Shown here: one piece after another, positions 27,156 to 38,587 of the stretch | Layout: each line of letters begins with the position of its first letter | How positions within the stretch are numbered: the stretch's first letter is position 1 | Source: Cichorium intybus | Taxonomy: Eukaryota > Streptophyta > Magnoliopsida > Asterales > Asteraceae | Assembly (NCBI GenBank): GCA_023525715.1 | Contig: CM042012.1 | Location: 37,064,189 to 37,128,188 of the forward strand | Direction of reading: 5' to 3' | DNA: 64,000 nt | The notes under the pieces: generated by a model | Databases searched by the model: none | Seen by the model: the letters and a program-made list of their open reading frames with translations, nothing else | Told to the model about the DNA's origin: nothing | Translations under genes and position numbers: made by a program

Positions 27156-29058
27156 AGTTGTTGGCGCCGTTGCCGGGGAATTCGGTTTTATTTTTTTTTG
27201 TATAGAAAATTAAATTATTAGTTAATATTTGTGTGATTGTAAATTTGTTTTTGTGTGTTATGAATTTTTATTGTTTTGATTGACATATCACTAATCATAA
27301 AATAGATATTTGCACACCTTAAGCATATTTTAAGTGTAGGGTGAATATTTTGGAAAAATTGAAGTGACAAAACTTTGAAGTCTTTTCTGCTCATGCAATG
27401 TGACATCTATGCCATCCGGACATGACGCGTCGATAATCCGGATCGCGTTGAGAAAAAGAAAACTTCAATTTACGCGACAGATAAACGTGCACAACGCGTA
27501 AACACCCGAGGCAGATGCTGGTCGTACATGATTATACAATGTTTTTCAGGCTAAAAATCAGTCACTACTGAGAAGGGGGACGCTTCTTTACAGTGGAGGC
27601 AGCGATACTGATGACGGTCAAAAGTCGCACAGCCAGGACACCACACCCGCAACCCAGTAACCACGGCTTTGAAACTTCAGGGAGCATAAAATGAGTGATA
27701 TTTTTCTTTTATTGTTATTACTTTTATTTTTTTTATTTAATTTTTGTATGTTTATTTGTGTGAATAATATTTGTATGAGTGATGTGTATGCAGATTTGCT
27801 AAGATTCAATGCTGGCAGCATATTCAACGAATTCTTTTCTGTGGAAAGAGCCTCATATATGACGTCTACCGGTACCCAAGGGGAGTCTGTTCCATTTAGC
27901 CCCTTTTACTGTTTTGAATTATATATACAATAAAATTATTGTATAAAATAAGTGTAGGGTAAGAGCGTCATACTGCAATAATTAACTGAGCCAATTTAAA
28001 TTTTTTATCTTAAACATCTATTCCAAAATTGAACGCTAAAAAGAAAATTGTTAAGAAAAATGTTTTGAAAATAAATTTGTAGGTTACATTTAATCTTATG
28101 TATGTAATTTTAGTTTTTCATTGTTTTATATAAAATTTAGTTCTATAGAGGACAAGTTTTCAGCTTGGTAGTTGCAAAATGTTTTGCATAAATAATGAAA
28201 TAAACCCGTTGAAAATTTATCAATTGTTAAAAATTGAGTTTTTGCCAAAAGAGATTGAGTCAGTTTCCCTACTTGCGAAACGCACGAATTATATGCTGTT
28301 ACTAAATTGAGGAAAATAAGCCTCGATAAATGAACTTAAAATGAGAAAAATTCTCAAGAAATCTGATGTGCTAAAAAGCAGAAGTCAAGTAATGTTATAC
28401 CATAAGATTGAGATTCAGAAAGGAAAATTCAATCAGTGACCTTTGACATTCGAGCAAGTAGACATAAAATGGGTGGCCTTCGGGCATTTATGCACCTTAT
28501 TACCTAAAACCAACTGGTTTGGGATAATATTGTAGAAAGCTCGCTACATGGGTGTCATCGAAAGTCATGGAATTTCCTTAGTGGCCTTTGGAATTTGAAT
28601 TAGTAGACTCTGTACAATCTTGAGTCGAAAATTTGTAATCAAGAGTTCCATCGAAAGTCACGAGTTTCAAAGGTGCAGAAAAATGGAAATAATAACTTAA
28701 CTTGATAAATTTAGTCCAGCATAATTTTTATTTTTAATATGGGAAATTCGACAAAAAGTCTTGAGGTGGAAGAATCTTTAAAGGGTGTATTCGATGTTAT
28801 GTAAAAATGAGTATTTATCAATCTAAAGACTTGTCGTTGATAGAAAGAGAGTTTATGTAAAGTTTTGAAAAGTTAGAAATATATACATAAGGCTAGGTAT
28901 AATCTACTATGTTTATTCTTAATTCATTATTCTTAACATCGGTAATAAACGCTAGATCTGTAATAGCGTTTGGAAAGTTGTTTGGACATAAAGTTTCTCG
29001 GCTTGGTTTTAAATTGCAGTTTGCTTGAGGACAAGCAAAGTCCAAGTGTGGGGTATTT
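27156..29058 (+). other. Element D interior, non-coding
   Basis: Leader-like start with the primer site, then AT-rich sequence. The longest frame (27691-27933, 80 codons) is a T-rich chance frame. No zinc knuckle, protease or polymerase motif was seen. The interior is about 1.9 kb against the usual 5-10 kb for Athila/TAT elements. Confidence 0.75.
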
Positions 29059-30705
29059 TGATATTGCCTCATTTAAACATAAATTTCGGGCAATATCAAG
29101 TGCCTAAACAAGTGTTTTTGGTATGATATCAAGATAAAAGGTACTTATACGTTTAAATTACTAAAACACAGGAAAAATGGCTTTGCGGATAAAGAATGAG
29201 CTGAATACGAGCCTTATTGTGAACAAAAGGAGTCAATGGCAGAAACAGCATAGATCGCGACCCTATCTCAGTCAGGATCGCGACCCTATCTAAGTGATGT
29301 CACGATGAGATAATGCTGACCAAAGATCGCGACACTATGGCAACCCGACGAGATCGCGACCCGATCTCCTGTGAGATCGCGACCCGACCCACCAACTCCG
29401 CTCCACTCAGTCGAGATCGTGGCCAACGTCGATACGCACTAAACTTCCGATCGCGACCCGATCCCCTAATGGATCGCGACGCGATCTCACCTGGAGCAGC
29501 TATAAATTGAGGCCTTCTCCTCTTGTTTGAACATCCCACAACTATCCACAACTCATCTCTGCACCTCCAAAACACCAAATACGGGAGTTTGCCTCCTGCA
29601 ACTTCCAGAAGGCTTGTAGAGACGGTACGGTGCGGATGGAATCGAGAGCTTGAAGAATGTTCGGCCGGGACTTCATTCGGTTTGCTTTATATATGTTTAG
29701 CATTCTTCTATGATTTCCTAGGCCGTATTCTTCAGATCATGTTATATTTGTTATCTGCATCATTTATTACTTAGATTTGAATACTATCTAGTTATGATTT
29801 GATTGTTATTTATCGGATATTGAACGTTTTATATTTTATCTTGCATAATTCATTTGACTATCATATATGTTAAGGTACCTTCCTTTTGGACTTATTGCTG
29901 AGTTATTTTAGTCTAGAGGACCAATCTGACTATATGACTTTTATCATAACTGTACTATGACCATTAGGCAGATATGACTAGTGATGGACCAAATCCTGGG
30001 GTTAAGTCACGAAGGTAGAAAACTTATATGTATATGGCAAGTTTGTACTAGAGGACCAATCTGTACAAACCATTTTGATTTTCATGACCATTGAGATCAA
30101 TAACTCGAATGAATCTTGCATGATACGAACCAATACATGATTATTTGGAATATGTAATTGCATGACCATTGCTATTAATGACCTTATAATCATAGGATTA
30201 GGTAGTTGGACCAAAACATCTAATCACTCTAGAAATCGATATTTAACTTTCAATATCCATTGCACGAATAGCATATCAAACATAACTAGACGGTTGAATC
30301 GAATCTAAGTATAAATGTTTACTTTTATGTTTTGTAATTTATTATTATATCTCCCGCTTCTAATAAACTTTTGCGTTGTCTCTTGACACGAGTCAAGGCA
30401 TTCTCTAAACCCCCCCTTTTAATTACTGTTCGCTTGAATAAATTGTTAATTGATAATTGATTTTCTTAACTTAAAAATATCCATTTTCCCTTGGGTTCGA
30501 CAACCCGGATTTACCATTACTATATTACAACCGATTAGGTACACTTGCCTATTTGTGTTGTTCTATTCATACATGGTACTTTCCTGTTTAGAAATGTAAA
30601 ACTAATGTGAATAAATCATTTGCTACAATCATATATACGCTCGTAACACATCAAGTTTTTGGTGCCGTTTCTGGGTATTTTATATGTATGTCTGAAAACA
30701 CATCA
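29059..30705 (+). repeat. Element D 3' LTR
   Basis: Same length as the 5' LTR, repeating the GATCGCGACCC array at 29255-29490 and the TATA box at 29501. Immediately followed by the TGTAC duplication and element A integrase sequence. Confidence 0.9.
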
Positions 30706-30710
30706 TGTAC

Positions 30711-33700
30711 CAAAATACTTTTGGAAACTCTGCCAGAAATGTGAATTGAACCGATTATCTCTATCAGAAATTATTGAAGTTGGCACTCCATGTCGTTTCA
30801 CAATTTCTTTCGTATATATCTCAGCTAGCTTTGATACTTGATAATCTTCTCGGATTGGAATAAAATGAGCCGACTTTGTTAACCTGTCAACAATCACCCA
30901 TATAGAATCATATCCTCGAGGAGTTCGAGGCAACTTTGTGATGAAATCCATAGTGATCTCATCCCATTTCTTCTTTGGTACTGGCAATGGCTGCACTGCT
31001 CCATAAGGCTTCTGATGATTAGCTTTTACCTGAAGACATGTCAAACAGTTCTCTACAAATCGTCCCACATCTCGCTTCATACCCGGCCACCAATAGTACG
31101 GTTTTAAGGTATAATACATTCGTGTACTACCAGGATGAACCGAATACCTAGTAGAGTGAGCATCCTCTAGCAATAATTGTTTCGCCTCGCCATGTCTCGG
31201 AAACCAAACTCGCCCTTGGAAAGTTTTGATTCCTTGTGCATTTTCCCCAAGTTTCTCTACATAACCAATCATCCTTTCTTTCTTCAAGTCATTGGCTTCG
31301 ACTTGGCATCTACGTATCAACTCTGGTAATCGACTCACAATCCCCATTCGAGCCGATACGACTCGAATAGGCGACTCCTTACGGCTTAGTGCATCCGCCA
31401 CCACATTGGCTTTACCAGGATGATAAAGTATTTCACAATCATAATCATTTAGTAGATCCATCCACCGTACTTGCCTCATGTTTAACTCTTTCTGATCAAA
31501 TAGGTATTTCAGACTTTTATGATCTGTATAGATCTGAAATCGCACTCCATAAAGATAATGTCGCCAGATCTTTAATGCAAAAATTATTGCCGCCAACTCT
31601 AAATCATGTACTGGGTAAGCTTTTTCATGTGGTTTCAGTTGTCGAGAGGCATACGCTATCACTCGTCCTTTTTGCATCAACACGCATCCAAGACCACTTA
31701 AGGAGGCATCGCTGTAAAGAACAAAGTCTTCTACTCCTTGCGGTAAAGCTAACACTGGAGCCTTGCATAAGCCATCTCGTAGTTGTTCAAAGGCTGATTG
31801 TTGTGCCTTAGTCCAACTAAATTTCTCCGTCTTCTTGGTTAATTTGGTTAAAGGTATAGCTATACCAGAAAAGTTTTCTACAAATCGTCGATAATAACCT
31901 GCTAACCCCAAGAAACTACGAACCTCCATTGGACTCTTTGGCGGCTCCCAACTCATTACGGCTTCGATCTTTGCTGGATCTACCTTTATACCGTCTTCAT
32001 TTATCACATGGCCAAGAAATTGGATCTCCCGTAACCAGAACTCGCATTTTGAAAATTTTGCATATAATTTCTCATCTTGAAGAAGATCTAGCATTTGTTG
32101 TAAATGAAATCTGTGCTCATCTCGACTCTTTGAATAAATCAGGATGTCGTCGATAAACACAATTACGAATTTATCAAGAAAGGGACGACAAACCCGATTC
32201 ATCAAATCCATAAAAACGGCTGGAGCATTAGTCAAACCGAACGGCATGACTAAGAACTCGTAATGGCCATACCTCGTACAAAAAGCTGTCTTCGGAATAT
32301 CAGCTTCTTGTACTCTCAATTGATGATAGCCGGATCTCAAATCAATCTTTGAAAAATACGTGGCCCCATGCAGTTGATCAAATAAGTCATCGATCCTAGG
32401 CAACGGGTAACGATTCTTTATAGTGATCTTGTTGAGCTCCCGATAATCTATACACATTCTCATAGATCCATCTTTCTTTTTCACAAAGAGTATAGGCGCA
32501 CCCCACGGAGACGAACTCGGACGTATAAACCCAAGTTCCAATAACTCTTGCAACTGTCTCTTTAATTCTTCCATCTCAGATGGTGCTAATCGATAAGGTG
32601 GTCGAGCTACCGGCTTCGCCCCCGGTATGACATCGATCACAAATTCAACTTGTCTACTTGGTGGTACGCCTGGAAGATTTTCGGGAAATACATCGGGATA
32701 ATCACAAACCACTTCTACTTCTTCTATTTTGGAATGTTTTGACTCAACACTAATCACATGTGCCATAATCAATTCACCCCCTCTTTCTATATATCTCCTA
32801 GCCGTGGCAAGTGACACTATCGGTACTTTTCGGGAACGTCGTTCACCTCGTATCAAAATTCGGGAACCACTCGGTGTCTTTATGGAAAGTGTTTTCTCAT
32901 GACAATCCATTTGACCTCTATTATCATCCATCCAATCCATCCCGACTATCACATCAAACTCATGATTAGTGATCGGCTTCAGATCTATAGGGTACGCAAT
33001 CCCATAGATTTCAAGCCGACACTGTTTATAATGACTCTTTACAAAAACACATCTCCTATCTGCTACATCTACTATTATTTTCTCATATAATTCAGCTAAT
33101 GGATTATCTAGTTTAGAAGCAAAAGACTCTGATATAAAAGACACAGATGCACCCGAATCAAAAAGTACTCGTGCTTGAAAAGAGTTCAAGCTAAAGATAC
33201 CTGTGATAACATCGGTCCAATCTCTAGCCTCGTCAACAGTTAATTGAAAAGCTTGCGTTTTTACATGACCACCACCCCTATCTCTTCGATCATCTCGATC
33301 TCGACCTCTTCCTGGACCAGTCTTTTGAAAATCTCTTTGTGGCTCAGATTTCATCTTTGGGCAATTTGGACGAATATGCCCGCTCTCCCCACAATTAAAA
33401 CAAACAGGGCGACTCTCGGTACACTGGCGAGCCATATGTCCTGTCTTTCCATACTGGAAACAAACTGATGGAGGGTTTCGGGGATCACATTCTCCCATAT
33501 GTTTTTGCCTACACTTCTTACACCATTTTTCTTCATTCTTCTTGGTTTCACCACGAACTTGAGAACCCGTGGTAATAGATCTCTGAGAAGTATCTATAGC
33601 TTTACCTTCCCACTTTCTCTTTAATCCTTCAACTTCTCTTTCGGTTCTTCTATCTTCCTCCTGTCTTTGCAATTCCCTTTCTCTAGATCTTGCTGCTTCA

Positions 33701-34497
33701 GCAACTTGTTGAAAGGTAGTATATCTGGAACTCGGCAAAAACTCTCGGATCTGGGTTTTTAAACCCCACAAGTAACGATCCATCTTACGCTCCTCTGTAT
33801 CAACTTGATGTTGTGCAAATCTTGCATTCTCATTAAAATCTAGTGTGTATTGTTGTACTGTTCTCGATCCTTGTTGTAACTTCAAAAACTCTTCCTCTAT
33901 TCCCTTCATAGCATTATTGGAACAATAGTATTCAGTGAACTTCAACTTGAATTGTTCCCAGTTCAGTGTATACGCCAAACTCTCTCCTATCTCCATACAC
34001 ATATTCTCCCACCAGAACTGTGCATCTTCTTTTAGCAAGTTTGTTGCAAACTCCACTTTATCTACCTCATCGCATTTACTGGTACGGAACATCTTTTCAA
34101 CATGTGTTAACCAATTCTTGGCTGCTATGGGATCATCTTTCCCATAGAAATCATATGGTTTGCACTTCTGAAAAACATCATAAGTACACTTCCTTGTCTT
34201 CTCAGGTATTCTAGCTCTACCCGCCTCAGTATAAACCTCTTCACGATCCTCCCTGTGCTCAGGTTGAACCGGTGGTTGTCCCGAAGGACCTCCAGTTGCA
34301 GCCTCCGTCTGAGGCCTCAAATAAGTGGGTAGTAATTCTTTAAGTGCTTTGGCTACCTCAGCAGCAATCATAACTTGCATATTACCCTGTGTCTCGGGAG
34401 GTCGCTCTCCCTCGGGTTGATGCTCTTTACCCGAATCTCGTGATCCCGATTTATCTCTTGGTGGATCACCTCGCTCTTTTTCTTTTCCAGCACTCAT
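30711..34497 (-). CDS. Element A gag-pol polyprotein, N-terminal 1262 codons, interrupted by element D
   Basis: A single open frame starts ATG at 34497 (MSAGKEKERG). Order with approximate residues: Gag retrotransposon domain (100-260, KCTYDVF, FWWEN); two zinc knuckles (341-375), the first with Tyr for its second Cys (CFQYGKTGHMARQC), the second normal (CFNCGESGHIRPNC); protease VLFDSGAS (447); reverse transcriptase with FIDDILIYS (779); RNase H YSDAS (930) and TDHKSLKYL; integrase zinc region WWPGMKRDVG with CLTC; DDE core TMDFITKLP (1184) and ISDRDNRF. At FGT it runs into element D's TGTAC duplication and continues at 25508. No intron lies between gag and protease. Gag, protease, reverse transcriptase and RNase H look intact apart from the altered knuckle. 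Confidence 0.9.
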
Positions 34498-34539
34498 TTT
34501 AACTGAAAAAGAAAATCAACTCATTTAGTAATCACCACC

Positions 34540-34840
34540 ATAATACTCAATATGATGTGTAATCAACTCAATTGTATATCACTATAATACTCAATATAGT
34601 GTATAATTACTCAATTGTATATCACTATAATACTCAATATAGTGTATAATCACTCAATTGTATATCACTATAATACTCAATATAGTGTATAATCACTCAA
34701 TTGTATATCACTATAATACTCAATATAGTGTATAATCACTCAATTGTATATCACTATAATACTCAATATAGTGTATAATCACTTAATTGTATATCACTAT
34801 AATACTCAATATAGTGTATAATCACTCAATTGTATACACC
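34540..34840. repeat. 43-bp minisatellite in the element A leader
   Basis: About six full copies plus partials of a 43-bp unit containing TGTATATCACTATAATAC and CAATATAGTGTATAAT. They lie between the primer site and the gag start, so they are in the untranslated leader where packaging signals usually sit. Copies are almost identical. Confidence 0.9.
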
Positions 34841-34931
34841 GTGGAGGATAGCTACTCGAGACTCTTTAGGACTTTTCAATCTCATTGGTTTAAGTCTAAA
34901 CCCATCTCAAGGTTTAATTCCCTTAAACCAA

Positions 34932-34944
34932 GGCTCTGATACCA
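34932..34944 (-). other. Element A primer-binding site, tRNA-Met type
   Basis: On the minus strand it reads TGGTATCAGAGCC, three bases inside the 5' LTR end. This is the standard initiator tRNA-Met site of plant gypsy and copia elements. Confidence 0.85.
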
Positions 34945-34947
34945 ACT

Positions 34948-36450
34948 TGTAACACCCGGTTCCTCAAATTTAAGATATACCAATTTCTTTAGTCAAACAT
35001 AATTTCATTAGAGGTATAATCCCAAAAAGAGTAACAAGTATACACAAGGTTGTCATCAAAAGCTTAGTTCAAGTCCCAAACTATTACATCAACTGTTTAC
35101 AACTATTTAACAAAACCGGGTTTACTTCATATTTCAAAGCAACAAAAGTAAATCTATGTCAAAGTCCAAGTCCATGTGTAGCTATCCTTCCATGTTCCGC
35201 TTCCCGCGGTCACCACTACCAGAACCTAACACAAATCACAGTAACAAACAATTTATGAGCTTTGAAAGCTCAGTGAGTAATTTAAGGTTAGTTGAATCGC
35301 ATCATTCATCATCTCATTTGATTGTATCTCAATGGACTATCTCAGTCCATAGTGTGTCTCACACACTATTCCTCTTTCTTCCATATACTCAAAATTTAGT
35401 TATATTCAACCAAATTAAACATAGTTTACTTCTTATCTGTAAATAACATCATAATAAGGCATAATCATCTAATAATTAACTACTCACCTGAAGTTGAGTC
35501 GATATGTGGAACTCCCGAACCTCGTGTGTGTTCCTGTCTAGCTTTAGCTGTAATACAATGACTCAAACTCAATACTCAATTTCAAGAAAATCTCAATCAT
35601 ATCCAATATTCATATCAATCAAGAAATTAGAATCATAAGAGAGGGTTACAATCAAAAGATAGCAATACTATCCTAATTGTAACTTCCAATTTCACAAATT
35701 TAACTCATATAACCCTAGTATCATAATACAAGTACCTTGCAAGCTTGAGTCTCGAATTAGAAATCTATTACACACACTAATCCAAGTAATCTCACTCTAA
35801 TTCATGTTAGTTGCAAGTGGTTCATCAAAACCACAAGAAACCATCTCAAATCCAAATATTCAACCGACAAAACAAGATAAAAATCAAGGAGGATTACCTT
35901 TCAAGTTCAAGGAACTAATCTCTAGCTTCAATTCGTGATCAATAGGCTTAAATCTCGACTTAGATGACTTAGAAATCGATTTCTAGGGTTTAGAGAGGGT
36001 TTTGGTTGAATTGGAAATGACCCAAATGAAGGAAAACCCGTATTTTAAAACACCCCTGATGCGCGACACGACCCGTGTAGGCTCACACGACCCGTGTGAG
36101 GCCTACAGCAGGTCAACTTGAAATTCTGCAGACTCACACGACCCGTGTTGATTCACACGACCCGTGTGAGACCCAACCTTGCCTCGGTAATTTTTTGAAG
36201 AGGAGCTACACGACCCGTGTGAAGCTACACGACCCGTATAGGTCTGAAAAGGTTACTGCTTTGCTTCTCAAGCCTTTCTACATGACCCGTGTGACTTTAC
36301 ACGACCCGTGTAGCTCTGATTTGACATTTTACAAATCCAAACTTTACTCAATTGGGTTTCTAACCATCTTAACTCATATAATAACCTATTTAATCTTAAT
36401 TACACTAAGATTAACACAAAATCTATATAAATTAATAATACGGTATTACA
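34948..36450 (-). repeat. Element A 5' LTR
   Basis: Same length as the 3' LTR. Two of its eight palindromes have been altered by CpG-type transitions (CGTGT to CGTAT near 36235, and ACACG to ACATG near 36280). This copy would drive transcription toward lower coordinates. Confidence 0.9.
36068..36315 (-). promoter_or_regulatory. Array of ACACGACCCGTGT palindromes in element A U3
   Basis: Eight copies arranged as four pairs, members of a pair about 21 bp apart. Each copy is an inverted repeat ACACG-ACC-CGTGT. The array lies just upstream, in the direction of transcription, of a TTTTAAAATA TATA-like stretch near 36041-36050. The same array is at 24298-24534 in the other LTR. A binding site for a host factor is possible but is inference. 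Confidence 0.6.
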
Positions 36451-36503
36451 CAACAAGACTTAACAGACACAATGGATTCAATGTATGCTACAACCCTCTT
36501 TTA

Positions 36504-36769
36504 GATCACACAGAGTGGTTCCACCTCAATGAGCGGTGTCTCCGGTATCCACTGCACCAAGGCATGGTAACACCACCCTTTGGTTGTAGACCACACCATC
36601 ATCTCCTTTTGCAGGGTTTGCACTCCCAAACCACAATACACGCACTTTGGGAGTAAAAGGATAGTGAGGGGTACCCATTTCATAGATTTAAGAAAGTGGA
36701 GGAAGTGTAATGTGGTGCTTATGACGCAATGAAAAGGTGAAGGGTGAGGGGTGACCACTCCTCTTGGTC
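36504..36769. mobile_element. Tourist/Harbinger-like MITE, 266 bp
   Basis: Flanked by TTA (36501-36503 and 36770-36772). The ends are imperfect inverted repeats of about 25 bp: GATCACACAGAGTGGTTCC on the left, GACCAAGAGGAGTGGTCACC read inward from the right. The right end matches the terminus of the 15155-16369 element, so the two probably share a transposase. It explains the open frame that runs across 36456-36656. Confidence 0.55.
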
Positions 36770-36772
36770 TTA

Positions 36773-37927
36773 GGAGTCTAAAATGCATAAAAAAATTACA
36801 ACCAATTATAGTTCTTAAATGCATCGTCTTTTACAGATAAAGAGCCGCATGAATGTATTCTGCTTTGTTATATGTTGTCACCCCGGTACTTTCACTTCCA
36901 CTACAATTTACATACAACCCATTCTTGTTTTCAATTCTAGACTCTTAGATCCTTTCAAAATTTAAAGGTTCTGGTTGAAGTCCTTTATGATTTTTGAAAA
37001 ATAACAATATATAGTCGTATAGTATATATGATGATCAGGTTTGATCGGATAGCATCCAAGTTCTTCTGCTGGTGCTAGTTCTTCCAGTTCTGTTATTTAT
37101 TCTACATGACATACTATATTATAATGACGGTCGCCATTATGCCAAACATAAACATCACTACCATTATTGTGTCTCGTTTTATAGACTCATTAATGTCTTT
37201 TCAGGATTTGTTATTTCATGACCTATAAATTTCTTGAAACCCATTTTTTGATGTCATTCGTTATTATATGATTGCATCATAACTTTTTATAATATTGCTT
37301 CTTCATTTTCAGTTTGTGTGCTGCGTAACTTGTATGGTGTTGAGCTTCGGGTTTGCAATCACACGAGAAGGGATAGAAAGGCAGTGGAATAAGTGGTGGT
37401 GTTTTATTGGCAGAGGAGGGGTTGCCATCTCAAAATCCCAGTGTATATGTAATCCGATTTCTATGCAATTTGATTTCTATGTAATTCGATTTTTCTGTTA
37501 GTGTATACGTAATCCGATTTCTATGTAATTTGATTTCTCTGGTTGTGTATATGTAATCTGATTTCTATGTAATTGGATTTTCATAATAAGTATATTAATT
37601 CGATTTTTTGTTGGTGTATATTAATTCGATTTCTGTTAATGTTTTGGAACAAATGGTGTTTTTTTCCTCAATTTATTGTTCGAATGTGTAGTGGCCCCTT
37701 GAGTGTTTTAGCTCACACTACTCTCTATTGTAAACTATAAGATCTGCAAATAGTTTTTGCAGATGAATATACTAGAATTCTTATCTAGTTGGAAGTTACA
37801 AATAAAAACCATTTCATTTGACTTCGCCTCTATTTTCAGAAAGTGCAATTATATGCTTTTATTATAATGGGATTAGTAATGATTCCAGTAGGTATCCATG
37901 TTTTCTCCTCATTCAGTTGCTTACATT
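36773..37927. other. No gene seen; ATTTCTATGTAAT repeats at 37445-37650
   Basis: AT-rich sequence. Between 37445 and 37650, four to six irregular copies of GTAATCCGATTTCTATGTAA occur. The 68-codon frame at 37295-37501 has no recognisable domain. Confidence 0.45.
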
Positions 37928-38045
37928 TTTTTTTTAGAATGACAAATTTATCCTACTCCTAAACTACTCCTTGTTATGTTAGTGTCAGGATTTGAACCCA
38001 TGACCTCCTTATTAGTATATCACCTTGTTAGCCAAGTGGTGTATA
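37928..38045 (-). mobile_element. SINE copy 2 (tRNA-derived)
   Basis: Minus-strand element with a short poly(A) (T-run from 37928), a body shared with 17164-17285, the B box GGGTTCAAATCCT and an A-box-like CCACTTGGCTAACAAGG (inverse at 38025-38045). Two copies of one family, each with a tRNA-like head, support a SINE. Confidence 0.65.
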
Positions 38046-38427
38046 TTATTTTGATTTATATACAATTTCATTTCAAGTACATGTTATTGCTCAATATCTC
38101 ACTCACATAGTGTATATTATTTCCATTTCAGTCTTGACTTACATTTTTTTATGAATTGTTTAGGGCCAAAGCTTTGTGGATTTTGATTCTTAGTTTATGA
38201 AGACTAGAAGGCGGTTGATGGCGATTAAGACTAATGATTTTTTGTTGAGCAACATTAGAGGGAAATTGTCATTACTATTTTAGTTTTAATCAAACTTAAG
38301 GATGTTACGATCATTTTTTGTAATTTTTTGTCTATGAGAATTGAACGATTTAACTTTTTTTAATTGTTGTTATGATTGTATATGTGTTTTATATTTATAC
38401 ATTAAAAAAATCTACATAATTTACTGA

Positions 38428-38587
38428 ATGGGTATCCGTCGGATTCTCCGAACCCGACGGAGATTTTTTCACCCGTACCCATCGGGGATTTGGCGGGGCG
38501 TAGGCGGGGATGGGTATGGGGATAGTAGGTCGGGGTCGGGTACGGGGATTGTTGTCCCTGCTAATATCCGCCCTGTTTGCATCCCTA
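38428..38587. mobile_element. hAT-type element remnant
   Basis: Right end TTTGCATCCCTA (inverse TAGGGATGCAAA), a familiar plant hAT terminus. Inside are GGGTACGGGGAT and GGGCGGATATTAG strings typical of such MITEs. The left terminus is not found, so it is truncated or rearranged. Confidence 0.4.

Larger units (their letters stand above)
25509..30705 (+). mobile_element. Element D: non-autonomous tRNA-Asp-primed LTR element nested in A
   Basis: Two 1647-bp LTRs (25509-27155 and 29059-30705) with ends TGATATTGCC and ACACATCA flank a 1.9-kb interior. A perfect TGTAC duplication lies at 25504-25508 and 30706-30710. The interior starts with a TGGCGCCGTTGCCGGGG primer site (27162-27178) and ends with a purine tract, AAGTGTGGGGTATT (29044-29057), after GAGGACAAGCAAAGTCC. 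Both are typical of Athila/TAT elements. I saw no difference between the two LTRs in the stretches compared, so insertion is very recent. It encodes no Gag or Pol and must be moved in trans. Confidence 0.9.
23169..36450 (-). mobile_element. Element A: complete Ty3/gypsy chromovirus (Tekay-like), split by element D
   Basis: Two 1503-bp LTRs flank gag-pol on the minus strand. A perfect CAACA target duplication lies at 23164-23168 and 36451-36455. Order in transcription: 5' LTR (36450-34948), tRNA-Met primer site, a 43-bp minisatellite leader, gag-pol from 34497, integrase plus chromodomain tail, polypurine tract, 3' LTR (24671-23169). Without element D (25509-30705 plus its 5-bp duplication) the internal region is about 5.07 kb. 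By eye the two LTRs differ at about eight sites, nearly all transitions, so insertion is recent. Nonsense codons in integrase mean this copy no longer makes a full polyprotein. Confidence 0.9.

Noticed and set aside
32899..34214. Plus-strand frames inside element A
   Set aside because: Antisense shadows of the gag-pol frame.
34540..34840. CRISPR-like regular repeats
   Set aside because: Units are contiguous 43-bp tandem repeats without unique spacers, in a plant retrotransposon leader.
36096..36656. 186-codon open frame with an exon-like look after 36456
   Set aside because: It runs from element A's LTR across the target duplication into a TTA-flanked MITE, so it is a chance frame.
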